Both the position numbers and the translations under genes were made by a program. From Undaria pinnatifida (Eukaryota; Sar; Phaeophyceae; Laminariales; Alariaceae), in the NCBI GenBank assembly GCA_012845835.1, contig JABAKD010000028.1, positions 14,354,648-14,418,647 of the forward strand: a DNA stretch of 64,000 nt, read 5' to 3'. Below are positions 10,601-22,600 of this stretch, in pieces. Every line of letters begins with the position of its first letter. The stretch's first letter is position 1. Under the pieces are notes generated by a model, which was not told where the DNA came from, made no database searches, and worked only from the letters and a program-made list of their open reading frames with translations.

Positions 10601-13600
10601 GTGCGAATCTCGGTCTGTACGTACGTAAACCGGTTGCAGTTTGCACTAAAATATATCCCGGATCGTGCGTACGTGAAATGTCGGGTCTGCTCGTCTCTAC
10701 CCCGTACGTGCTCGTGTGCGTTGTGGTGTGACGTGGTGCCTGCATGCTGGGAAGGAACTTGTTCGCCCGAGTTGCTACTGTCCTGCGTACCGCTAGCAGA
10801 GGGTTGTTTGCTTGTTGTGGTGAGCGAGAAAGTCTACCCCTGCCAACTCATGCATCGTGCGGCAAGCGTGTGTGGTCGTGTGAGTTTCTGTCGTGTGGCA
10901 TGTGCGTCGCTGTCGTGCACTATCCGAGAAATTACATCGCTTGTCGGCATAAACAGTGGCCTGCGTGGGCAGCCAGAAAAATCTAACCCTCTCTATTCAA
11001 GTAAGATACACGACGTGGCGGTCAGATACCAAGCCCTCTCTACTCACGTAGGTTATGCCTACGTCTAGAAATTTCGCAACACCACGACCCCGGCTCGCCT
11101 ACGTACCGTGTAGCCGCGTGAATCATATGAAAAGGAGAGACCCGCCTCTAGTCCTCGTGCGGACGCGTAATCGGGCCGTTGCTCCTCTACTCGTACTCGA
11201 GCTGGCTGTTGTACTGCCCTGCAACTGATTGACAAAAGAGAAAAACCAACCTCCTCTTCGGGCTGAGGGCTTGTCCAGTTGCAGGCGGGTCTCTGGTGCC
11301 AAAACGAAATAGTGCGTGCGACAAATTTGTAACAAAAGATGACCTCACCTGGACTTTTCCCGTGATGGCGGTGAGTGGTGGTTCCTCCTCGCTTGTCTTT
11401 CCGGCTGGGGTCGCTGTGGGCTCCGCTGCTGTCGACTCGCACTCGTACTCGCTCTCTGTAGTCCTCGCGCGCTTGTCGAGGTGGGTATTCTCGATGTTGG
11501 GGGGTGTGGGTTGGATCTCGAAGTTGGGGAGTGCGGGCTGGAGAGGGTCGGGGGTCGCTAGCTGGAGAGGATCGCTGTCGGTGGCTGGAGCCGATGAAGA
11601 ACTCGCGTAGGGGGGGGCGGGCATGGCGGAAGGGAAGACTACGCAACCCCCCACTGATCGTAGGCCCCCGTTGTCGGGGCACCCCCACAGGTAGCTACCG
11701 GCAGCCTGCACCATAGAGCGTTTTGCGTTGCGCTCCATGTGTGGGCCTGGATTTCCGGCGCCGGCCGCTCCCTGAGACGCAAGGAGGATGCGGCCCAAGT
11801 TAGGGCGGACGTCGGCGCTGCCCGCTTCGGTAGCGGCGGCGCACGTGATGAGGACCTGGTTAAGGGTCAAATCGGCTGCTGTACACTGCTGCCCCCGGGC
11901 GATGACGAATCGCTCGAGAACCGGGACGGAGACGCCCTCCTCCAGGATGGTGGACACGGACAGGTACTCCTCCATGTTTTCGAAGGTCGTCGCTGAGGAA
12001 AAATTCATGGTTGGGTGTCGAAGCTGGTTTCGTGGGAGGGAACGAAACGAGGCGTGCAACGAGCTGAGGCCCTGTACCACGCGGTGGTGCGGGGACGAAG
12101 CCTGCTGTTGGAGGTCTCAAATAAGCTCTCGATTCTCCCTTCTCTATTTGGAGAAGAACAGCTTGTTGGAAAGTGAGCTTGGGGGCTTGTCTTGTCCTCG
12201 AATGAGGCCTATCATTTCGTGGGGGATAGGGGATCGTTCGAGAACGTTCCCCATCCCGGTTCTGGATAATACTATTTTTATCATCCCCGAATCAGCTTTA
12301 TCAACCCCGAATCGATGACCCACCCCACCCCAATCAGGTTCAGGTTTAGGGGGTTTATGAGCCTTTATGATATTTATTATCATCTTCATGAGCGGCGTCC
12401 GATTCTGTCATCGTCCATTTTAATCGTTCAGTCTTCCGTCTGGAGCCCGAAAGCGGTTAACACAAATCCCCCAATGAATATCAGAGCTGGGGGTTTATAT
12501 CCACGGAGAGAGGGCAAAGAACGCCAAATTATACCTCTTTGGAAATATCTCGACCAAAAGCCAGCATTCTCGTTGCGTGCGCCCACCTTGGTTTTGGAGA
12601 TTATTGGCTGTGAAAAGGCGTCGCAGGGGCTGTGTGTAACGTTTTCTTCTGTCTTACCTGTTACACGGCGGGGCTGTGAGTTACTTGGCTTGACTAAAAA
12701 TCGCCGACTGTTAATTAATAGTTCCTACAAGCAGTGTACCTGTTACACGACAGGGCTGTGAGATAGTTGGCTTGACTAAGAGTCGCCGACTATTATTTTG
12801 ATAGTTCCTGCCCCGCAGGCAGTTGGCTAGGTGGAGATCACAGTGGGTTGCGTGCGGTAAACCACGAAGTTCTGCGTCGTCGGCATCTGACCGGCGTGTA
12901 TGTGGCTCGACGTGCGTGGCTTATTTAGCTAACACTAAGTCAACTACCAGTTAGGTGGCATATCTCCACCGCCCAACTACGATTTGTATCTAGCCATGAA
13001 TTGTTATGCTGTAAGCCAACTCACGGCCGTGGCTTTAGGAACGAATACATACGAACGGCTACCTGGTACTATTTTTATGAATATGGATATTTTCGAATTA
13101 TGCCATTTACACCGCCGCCCAACTAGTATTTGACCGTAAAGGCCACGGTTTTTTTGTGAGCCAACTCGCAGCACTAGGTATGGAAACGAACGCGTATGAT
13201 ATGCACTGCTATTAAACTGCTTGCCGCAGAGCACGGAACGTAGCACGCCCCCTGGGTCGAATCGATCCGGCTGGTTTTTCTTGACGGGAAGGGTGCAAGC
13301 GCCTAGCAATGCACCTATCGACAGATCTCCGTGACATATTTCAAAAGCCCCCGTTTTTCCGTGGTGTGCGCCCATAGTTGGGGAAATAATCGTATCGGAA
13401 ATTTATCCCAGGCGGTGTGCTGTCTGACGTCTTTGTGGAAAGATCTCGGTGAGGTGTTCCCATGCTGCCGTTTCCGTGTTGTGTAGCCATGGCTAGGGAG
13501 GAAATCGTACCAAAAATGCATCCCAGGCGGTGTGTTTTGTTGCTTCTATAGACTACCCTCGTTGAGACGTTTCTAAAGCCGCCGTTTCCGCGGTGTGTGC

Positions 13601-16600
13601 CTATAATTTGGGCAAACATTGCCTCAGAAACTGATCCCAGGCGGTGTGTTGTGTTGCGTGTTATGCGTTAGGTTCGAAGACTTGGCTTTGGAAGACCTAG
13701 ATGAGGAAGCCATAGCGCGCATGCTGGAGGAGGCAGACAAGGAGGAGGTCAGCGAGGTGGACGTCACGGGGGTGAAGCAGCTGCTACTCCTGCTGGAGCG
13801 CAAGATCAATCGCAACCAGATGATGCGCGTTAAGTTTCCCGAACAGCCCGAGAAATTCGTCGACTCGGAGGTGAGGTGTTGTTGGTATTGTTGTTGGTGT
13901 TGTTGGTGGTGTTAGTTGTGGTGTTGTTGGTGTTGATTGTGGTATTGGTGGTGGTTGTGATTTTGGTGGTGTTGGTTTTGGTGGTGGTGTTAGTGTTGGT
14001 GGTGGTGTTGGTGTAGGTGGTGGTGTTATTGTTGTTGGTGTTGGCGTCGTTGTGGTTGAGTTCCCCGAGCAGCCAGAGATATTCGTCGATTCTCCTTAGA
14101 TCCTTGTAATAGTCGATCCTGCTTGTCCCGTTGGATGGTATCGGGTCGTGTTATTAATAGTACCGTAGCCAACAGTGAAGTAGACCTCGAGCATCTCGTA
14201 TCTTCGTCTTAGGCCCGTTTCCCTTAAAAACACATCAGACACATTGGACACATGCGCTTTTTGTTCCATGGCTTGTTTTTGTTGTGATTGGTGGTGGTGG
14301 AGTTGTTTTGTTGTTGTTGTTATTGTTGTTGTTGATGATGATGTTACCTGCTGCTGCCATTGTTGGTGTTGGTGCTGCTGGTGTCACCTGCTGCCGCTGT
14401 TTGTCGTTGTTGCTGATTTTGTAGCTGCTGTCGTAGGTGTTGATGCGGGCGTTGTGATTGGTGTTGCGACCGCTGTTGTTGGTGCCGTTGCTAATAGTGG
14501 TATCTGCTGTCGTTATCGTTATTGCGGGCGCTGCTTTTGTTCGGTCCGGTCCTGTCCTGGCCTTGCACAGGTGGAGTTGGACACGGCCGTAAAAAGCCTG
14601 TCCGTGGTAGCCGCGGCGCCCGAGCTTTACCCTGCCCTAGTGGATGCCGGTGCCGTGACATCGCTGCTGGGACTCTTGACGCACGAAAACACGGTGAGAG
14701 CTTAGCGGGAGGTTATTCGTGCAGTGATTACCCCGTTACAAGGGCGGCCCGTGAAGAAAACTAATATAGCGTCCGTAACCGCTTTACAACTGCAGCTATC
14801 ATTCCAGGCACGCTTTTCGGGACACCACTGGGAATTATTGGGGGGTTAGTTTTCCCATTCTAGAAGGGCTTACTACAGATTGCTCGTATCGTATCCCTAA
14901 CGACCAATGCAGCATTATAGTACCCTGGTATTTAATAGTACGTATTATATGCATAGTGTTATGTGCATAGTGTTATATATTGTGTTGTACCCCTGTTTTT
15001 TACCGCCGAGTTCAATCCACTCACTCGGGTGGCTCCGTACTCGCTCCAAACGGAGTTGGACATGTTTTGGTGACGGAGTGTAACGCAACGAATAAGTACG
15101 CAAGTATCGCGAATCGACAAGCACACAAGCACGCTTCTGCTAAGAAAAAAAATGATTCAATAGGCACCTAACGTAGCTTAGCTTAGCTTAGCGTAGCTTA
15201 GCGTAGCTTAGCTTAGCTTAGCTTAGCTTAGCTTAGCTTAGTGGCTAGTGCCTCTGATTCGATGAAAGTGGAACCGCTAAAACGTGACCCCCTTGCTGTA
15301 GCCCGACTCCTATTAACCCGTTTGGGACCCATGCGCACTATTAATATTATTAATAGTAGCATTGTTAATTCTAGTACTAGTAGTACTATTAGTAGCGATA
15401 AACAAAGTACAAAGTATAAACAACGCGTTCTTGTCATGGTGCGAGCATTCTCTTCATGCAGCATACCACACGGCACACGGCTGTGTAAGCTGTGCGCGTG
15501 TCACGCAGGTACTTGCATTGGACGTCGACGGAAAAATCTCGGTCGGCTAGTCTAGCAGCGGGGGTTTGTTCGGGTGAAGATGCTGCAATGGTCAGTTACA
15601 TCGGTCAGTTTTTCCCTATACTATAATCAAGATGTAATAAAGTGATCCTCGAAACGGATAACAGTGTGAGTGGTCAGCTGGTCAGCTATGACAGCAGGTG
15701 CACATCCAACATTCACAACGTAGAGTTGTTTTGTGGTGGTCGCAGCCTGGATGTTGTGGCCCAAGCGCATTATTTTCGAGCTTCCCGGTATCATCTGTTC
15801 TACATGTTTTTTGTTGTGTGGTAAGTTTCGAGTGTCTCTGCCCCTTGTCTCTCGCCCGCAGGATATCTCTATCTCGGTGCTGCTGCTGCTTCAGGAGCTG
15901 ACGGACTCTGATGTCCTGAGCGAGAGAGAGGAAGCCTCGGTCATCGTCGACGCTATCGTTGACAAGCAGGTACTCTTGAGCTTTCTTCCCTTTGCCTTCA
16001 ACCCTCGTGTGGATTGCATAGGGGATACTGCCGCAGTGTAGAAAAAAAGGTGCGATTGAATTGCCGTGACCATCTCACATACCAGGTTGGAGATATGTAG
16101 TGTAGAAGAAAAGATACGATTGCAGCGCCAAGCACGCAAAAACTGATACGATTGCCTTTACTCTCTTGGGGGCTGCATTGTGTACCTTTTAGTGTACCTT
16201 TTAGTGTACATTTTAGTGTACCTTTCGGTGTACATTTTAGTGTATCTTTTAGTGTACATTTTAGTGTACCTTTTTGTGTACCTTTTGGTACCTGCTAGGA
16301 AAAAAGTGCTATCACGGCGTCGAGCACTCGAAAGCAGCCCAGGTCGGTGAGGTGGGGGGTGTGTCCGGACTGCGACACAAGGACCTGTATGCGATACGCA
16401 TGCAGCATGTGGTGTTTTTGTTCTGCCTTGATGCGTCGAAAATCTCTAAACGTCTTTTTGGTGGTTAAGAGCTGTACATGGGTTCCAAACGGGTTAAGGA
16501 GGTGTCTTAAGGGGATTAAGGATATGTCTTAAAGGGGTTACCGAGATGTCTTGAAGAGATAGAGGAGATGTCTTAAATGGGTTAAGGAAATGGCTTCAAG

Positions 16601-19600
16601 GGGGTAAAGAAGTGTCTTAGAGGGTGTCTTACAGGAATTAAGGTGATGTCTTAAAGGGGGTTAAGGAGATGTCTTACAGGAATTAAGGAGATGTCTTGAA
16701 GGAATTAAGGAGATGTCTTAAAAGGGTCTAATGAGATTTCGCAAAGGGCGGTGGGGCAGCAGTACGCTCTAGTTACAATGGTGTGGCGTTAGACGCAGAG
16801 ACAGGACGACTTCGGTGGCCAGTCGCAAGTGTGTATGCGCAATGTACCTTGGTGCAACGCCAAGCGTTAGGCGTCAGCATCCGCCTACCGATTTGAAAGG
16901 GGGATCAGCGTGTCAGGAGGAGCTTGACCGCTGTCGTTTATGTACATAACGCGCCTGCTCAACTACAGGAAATGCCAACGACTTTTTCTTTCTTTGTACC
17001 TAGTTCGAAGTACTAGAGAACTCTTGCGAGGCCAAGACGGCCAGCCACCCATACATGGCCGTCACAAGATAGCGTAACGCCGCCCTGACTTCTTCGCCAT
17101 GTTGCGTTCTCTCCCCAGTACTATTGATGCACCTGATACTCTCTATGAGCCCAATGCCGTCTTTAGTCAGTTCCTAGGGTCTGCTAGTATGGTGTTTTTT
17201 CCTTTCCTTTCCTTTCTTCATCTTGCTGTCTTTTTGTTTTGTTTTGTTTTGTTTTGTTTTGTTTTGTTTTTGTTTTGTCATTTGTTTTTCATTTTCTTTT
17301 TCTTTTCTTTGTTTTATTTTCTATCTCTTCTGTCTTTTCTCTTCTTTTTCCCAAATGACTTGAGTCTGGCGTGCGTGTGCGCAGTGATAGGTGCCACGTG
17401 TAACATTTACGTGGTAGTCTTTTCTGGGTGGCAAGCGGTGTAGTCGATTTTTTTCCAGGCGCGAATAGTGCGACGTATGCACCAGCATGGACCTATCACA
17501 TCGTAGGCTGACTCCCGATTTCACATTTTATATTTATCTGGCGGAGGCATGAATTGCGTCAGCTATGATATATGCGTGTACCACTTTTGGTTTTGTTTGT
17601 CTTTTTTTTGCCCTGGGGTACTATTCCACTCCAGTGACTGGAACCTGTCCGGCGACCACGGACTTGATTATGCTAGTTAATGTGAGAACAACAACAACAA
17701 CAACAACAACAACGACAACAGTACGGTAGCCATACAGTACTGACATTCCAGTAAGCTTAACGTTGTGTTGATTCCTTGCTTGCGCGCTAAAAACGAAATT
17801 TCAAGGGCCTGGAGCTGCTGGTGCAGAACCTGTCTCGACTGGACGAGGCGAACGAAGAGGATGCCAAGGGGGTGAACACTACCATGGGAGTCTTGGAGAA
17901 CCTGCTCGAGGTGTGGCACATCTACCGTACGAAATATCACATGGACCATACATACAGTTTTTGTATGACGCGTGCCATGATAGAAATATTAAGGTATACC
18001 TCTTTTTGGCGAAAACATTTTTTTAATAATGGACCTCCGTAACCCCTCTAGGCTGAAACCCGTTTGGCGGGGACAGCTTTGCGTGGATTGGTGAGGGGAG
18101 GGGTTTGGGGGCTCTAAACGGGTTAACCTGTTCATACAATCGTCCGAGTGTTATTCTCGTTTTTCAGCTACATTTGCGTTTGTGTACCCAGGCTATATGG
18201 GTCATGCTTTCAGGGTACTTGTTTGTATGTATGTATGTATCATGTATGCATGTAAGTATGTATATATTTATAGCCCCTTTTGGGGGTGATATATGTAGCT
18301 CCCTCCCCGAGTAAGGTTGGCTAGAGCAAAAGGGTGCACGTTTAGCGTAGCATGTGTATGGTAATGCACTTGTCTTCCTCCTTCCCTTTCTTCCCACTGC
18401 CGCGGCTGCATTGTCTGCAATGCGCATGCGGTATACAGATGGAAACTCCCGTCACTGTATGACAGGAGTACTGCTGCGGGAAAGGTACTTTCTGCAAGGG
18501 TGTACTGCTGTAAAGTGCTTGACAAAAGCGCTTTGCTCGGAAGAAGAAATGCTCATCTATTACTAGGTCTTGCTGCAGTTCTGCTACTGTATGATATGGT
18601 GCTCCACGAGCGCGTTTGGATTTTACAAGAGGAGGGAATTCTCAAGTGTTTTCTCACTGCCCCGTTGCATGTTTGACAGGCGCAGCCTAGCCGGCGTCCC
18701 CGGTTGGTTTCGAAGAAGCGAGGAATTAGCGGGCGTTGCTCACTCTTGCAGGCATGCCCCCCTGCAGCTGTTCCCCTACTCTACATACGCACACCGTCAC
18801 ACGCGCGATCGAATCATCTCACGCAGCTTGCTAAAACGAGCTTCGGCGAGTTTTTCTATCTCACAGCCGACGTGCCTTGTTCGTTTTTCTTTTAAAACAT
18901 TACAGGCACGGCCTAGCCTGGGTCCGACGCTTTGCGAGCCGCCTTTGAGTGTGCTAAGGTTCCTGCTCAAGAGACTTCAGGTGAAGAAGTTCGACGAGAA
19001 CAAGCTCTACTGCTCGGAGATCCTGGCCATGTTAGTTAACGGGGATACTGACGTCCAGAAGAGGCTGGGCACCTTGCAGGGTAAGTCGAACAATCATATC
19101 ACCTATTATTGGCTATGGTTATGGCTGTCGTGTGGTGTTATTTGTAGTGTTGGTAAGCAACTCAACAAAGGTGCTGCTTGGTTGCTTCTTTGAGTTTTTT
19201 GTCGTTACTTTAGTTGCTTATTTGGTCTATGTGGCGTGTAGTATGGGATACTACAATCTGTACAAACAATGATATGGCATTTTAGTATGGTAATAGTAAT
19301 GACCCATTCGTTTTTATTTTGTACGCTAAAACATATAATACTATGTATATGTATAACATACGTGTGCGTTTGTTGTTGTATCCCGCGTATCCTCAGGAAT
19401 GGACGGCATCGACAGGCTGCTGCAAATCGTGGCCTACTACCGTCGACGGCAGCCGCAATCGCCGGAGGTGAGGCTAACAGATGACATCTCACTTCTTGAT
19501 ACTATTTATGATATATTGATTTTTTGATTAAATGATTTATTGATTATTGATTATTGATTATCTAAAATATGCCTTTGATGACGAACAGATGTCTAGTCTA

Positions 19601-22600
19601 GTCCAGTCTGGTTTGCTCGCCGGAGGTGAGGCTAACAGATGGCATATCACTTCATGATACTATTGATGATATATTGATGATTTATTGATGATTTATTGAT
19701 GATTTATTGATCGTCTAGAATATGCCTTTGAGGACCAACAGATCTCTAGTCTAGTCTGGTCTGTGATACGCAATCGCAGATGAGATCTCTCGTGCTGATG
19801 TATTGCTGATCTAGAACATGTCTTTCAGGGCAAACAGATCCATCCCTGGTCTGTGGTAGATGGACAGATCAGCTCCCTTTTGATGATATATAGCTGATCT
19901 AGAACATCCCTTTCTGAGGCAAACAGATCTCTAGTTTGTGGTAGCTGCGTGACATATATATACTTCGAAGTATATATTATAAAATTTAAAATACGCTCCA
20001 GCTGTGAGATCGAATATTTTGTCGAAACTCATCTTTGCAAGCTGTGTGTGATACTCCGATCGCGCGTATTACGGGTTGTGTGTCCTCATTAAGGATATAG
20101 GTCGGCGACTCCCCTTGCAACTACACTGTAGCTATCAGGGTCAACAGGGTGATGTTAGGCAGTCTGTGCGCGGAAACTATTAAACCCGTTTCTGAGGGGG
20201 ACAAAATATGACAGCTGTGGAAGGAAATGCATCAGTTTATCAAGTGAATCCTGTAAGTCGAATAACCGGTGAGGGGGGGGCGGAGTTTTTAAGGACGTGG
20301 GGGCCTGGTTTTGATCAAAAGGGGGGCGGGAGGGGGGGGAGGGGGGGGAGGGACGGGTGGGGCAGGTCAATTGTGCGTGGAAACTATGAATCCTTCTTGT
20401 GGGGGAGGGGGGGGAAATGTGCCGGGGGTGGCGGGGGGGTGGGGGGGGAGAGCTTTAGGTCGCATAGATGTAGGGGTTTGCTATACGCGTGGTGCTAGGT
20501 CTAGGCGATGGTGCGGGTGGTGGGGAAGGAGGGGGCGTTAGGGGCGGGGGTGGGTGGGAATTGCAGCAGCGGCATGGACGGCTCTAAAACGATAACGAGG
20601 CGATATCCAGGGCGTGGAAGTGTTTATTACTATGGCGGATTTCGATATTAGGTGGGGCGTTTAAGCAAGAGAAAGCGAGAAAAAAAAAAAATGTAAACAT
20701 GGTATAAACATGTGTATGATGTCACCGGGTGAGAGCCGGGCGATCGGAATTACGTAATACTTTTTTCCTGGGTGTACCCTGTGCTGTACCCTGTGCCGTA
20801 CCCTGTGCTGTACCCTGTGCTGTACCCCGTGCTGTACCCTGTGCTGTACCCTGTGCTGTACCCTGTGCTGTACCCTGTGCTGTACCCTGTGCTACACAGA
20901 CGCTGCGCAGCATATGATAACGGCACGCATAAGAGCTAGACGATCTACTTATGAACTAGATGATCTAGATCGTGATCTGTTGCAACGATGCTGTCTGTTA
21001 CAGTAACTCTCTTGGAACTGCGTTCTCTGTTTGGAGCCAAAACGCTTGGACTTGACATTGAATATCGCAGTGGGGTAAGGGTTTGTTTATTGGGGGGGGG
21101 GGGGGGGGGGTGTTGATAGTTCCATGTTTGAGTGGGGTTGTAGCCGCGGCGGTTTGCGGCGAGGGGTGGAGGTAGGGCTCAATTCCTTTCCAAGGGCGCC
21201 CACGTTTTGGGGGGGAAATTACTTGGAATTAGTGTGGGGCGCGTGCTACGAGAGGGGTTATCGCTTTTTTTGTCTGAAACGGTTTTTGATTGACGGGGCT
21301 GCTTAACGTATTCATGTTAACCTTCCTTAGCCTTCCTTAACCTTCGTTAGCCTTCCTCAACCTTCCTTAACCTATTAACATAAATCGTTGGAAGTGTATT
21401 CGTTTTTTTTTTACAACATGTTTGGAGTAGTGCCTATTAATAGTATTGGTGATAGTGCCTAGGCCGTGGTCTTGTTCATTGTTGTCCGGGAAGCGCTTTC
21501 AATGCTCTCCAAGTGGGTGTTTTGGCGCGGTGTGCGGTAAAGAACTCCTCAAGCTAAGGAACGTCAAAACACATTTCATACACCTCCACGGTGGGTGATA
21601 CGTGAGATCGACCCGCCTCTGTGCGTGCACTATTTATAGTCAAGACACAGCCGTGCATTTACTGCCATTGTCATTTGGTACCGGGTATGTTACTATATAT
21701 CAGGAACCACGCGTAATTTTCTGTACACTGCTCCGACCTTTACACCTTTGAAGAAGGGCGGTGTGAATATCGTTCATCGTTACGTATACATGTATATAGC
21801 ACGAAGAGCGATGTATATACCCGTTTTTGTTTTTTGGTTTTTAATCCAGCTTTACAGTTTAACTGCAGCGTCAACTTCAACACCGCTTCGACGCCAACGG
21901 TCGTTTGTTGTCCGTGTTCGATGACGACAGGTCCATGTTCGATGACAACGGTCGTTTTGCTGGTGTTCCATTTGCCCCGTGTGTGTCGCGTTGGACGCGA
22001 TGCATCTCTATACCATCATGTGTACCATGCTGCACACGATATACCACACTATACACCATGATATGAACCATACCTGGTACGTACCGTTGAACGTGCTATT
22101 TACTATACTCCATGCTATACAAACCTTTCTTACGCTTTCAAGCCACTGATTTTATGTGTGCGTACCTGCTACATATCGCTTATACACAAGACCGCCGCTT
22201 TCGCTCACACATAAATGAGAACCCCGGGATTTGAATCGAAGCCATTGATGACCACCTCATCCCGAAGGGCCGAAGGGGTCCCTTGTAGGCCGAAGGGGTC
22301 CCTTGTAGTAAGTAATAAGTGTATGGTATGTCATATATAGCACGGGGTTTAGCATGCTCTGCATGTATGCGTGATACTTTCAGGAAGAGGAGTGCGTGGA
22401 GAACTTGTTCGACGCTCTAGCGGCCGCTCTCCTGGTGCCGGACAACCAGTCCCGCTTCCGCTACGGTAAGCCAAAGCTATGATATGTAATGACCAACTTA
22501 ATCCTTAGTGTAGTAAGCTATTTAATGAGCTGTTTGACGTGCTATTTAGTAATCTACTCAGTAAGTTGTTTAGGAATCTATAAAAATAATCTTGTTTAAT

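Larger units (their letters stand above)
2889..12272 (-). mobile_element. PAT-like tyrosine-recombinase retrotransposon with split direct repeats
   Basis: On the minus strand the element reads a1 (12272-12114), Gag, RT/RNase H, tyrosine recombinase, b1 (3376-3313), a2 (3313-3155), then b2 (2952-2889). The a copies are 159 bases and the b copies 64 bases, essentially identical. An a1-ORFs-b1a2-b2 order is the split-direct-repeat structure of the PAT and Ngaro groups of YR retroelements. These insert by recombination of a circle, so no target duplication is expected, and none is seen. There is no methyltransferase as in DIRS and no SGNH hydrolase as in Ngaro, so PAT-like is the closest name. 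The near-identical repeats and long intact frames suggest recent activity. It lies antisense in intron 1 of CTNNBL1. Confidence 0.88.
1676..13671 (+). other. CTNNBL1 intron 1 (12 kb)
   Basis: The intron starts gtgagg and ends gcgttag. It contains an AT-rich minisatellite, the PAT-like retrotransposon on the opposite strand, a copy of a dispersed repeat, and a tandem array abutting exon 2. Outside these I see no coding sequence in 1680-2300 or 12273-13340. Confidence 0.7.

Noticed and set aside
3155-12272. 159-bp direct repeats taken as LTRs of a conventional LTR retrotransposon
   Set aside because: There is a tyrosine recombinase instead of an integrase, the ends are not TG...CA, and a second repeat pair (b1/b2) is interleaved, which is the split-repeat layout.
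22212-22245. tRNA-like T-loop (gggatttgaatcg)
   Set aside because: No matching acceptor, D or anticodon stems at the right distances. No tRNA gene was recognised in the window.
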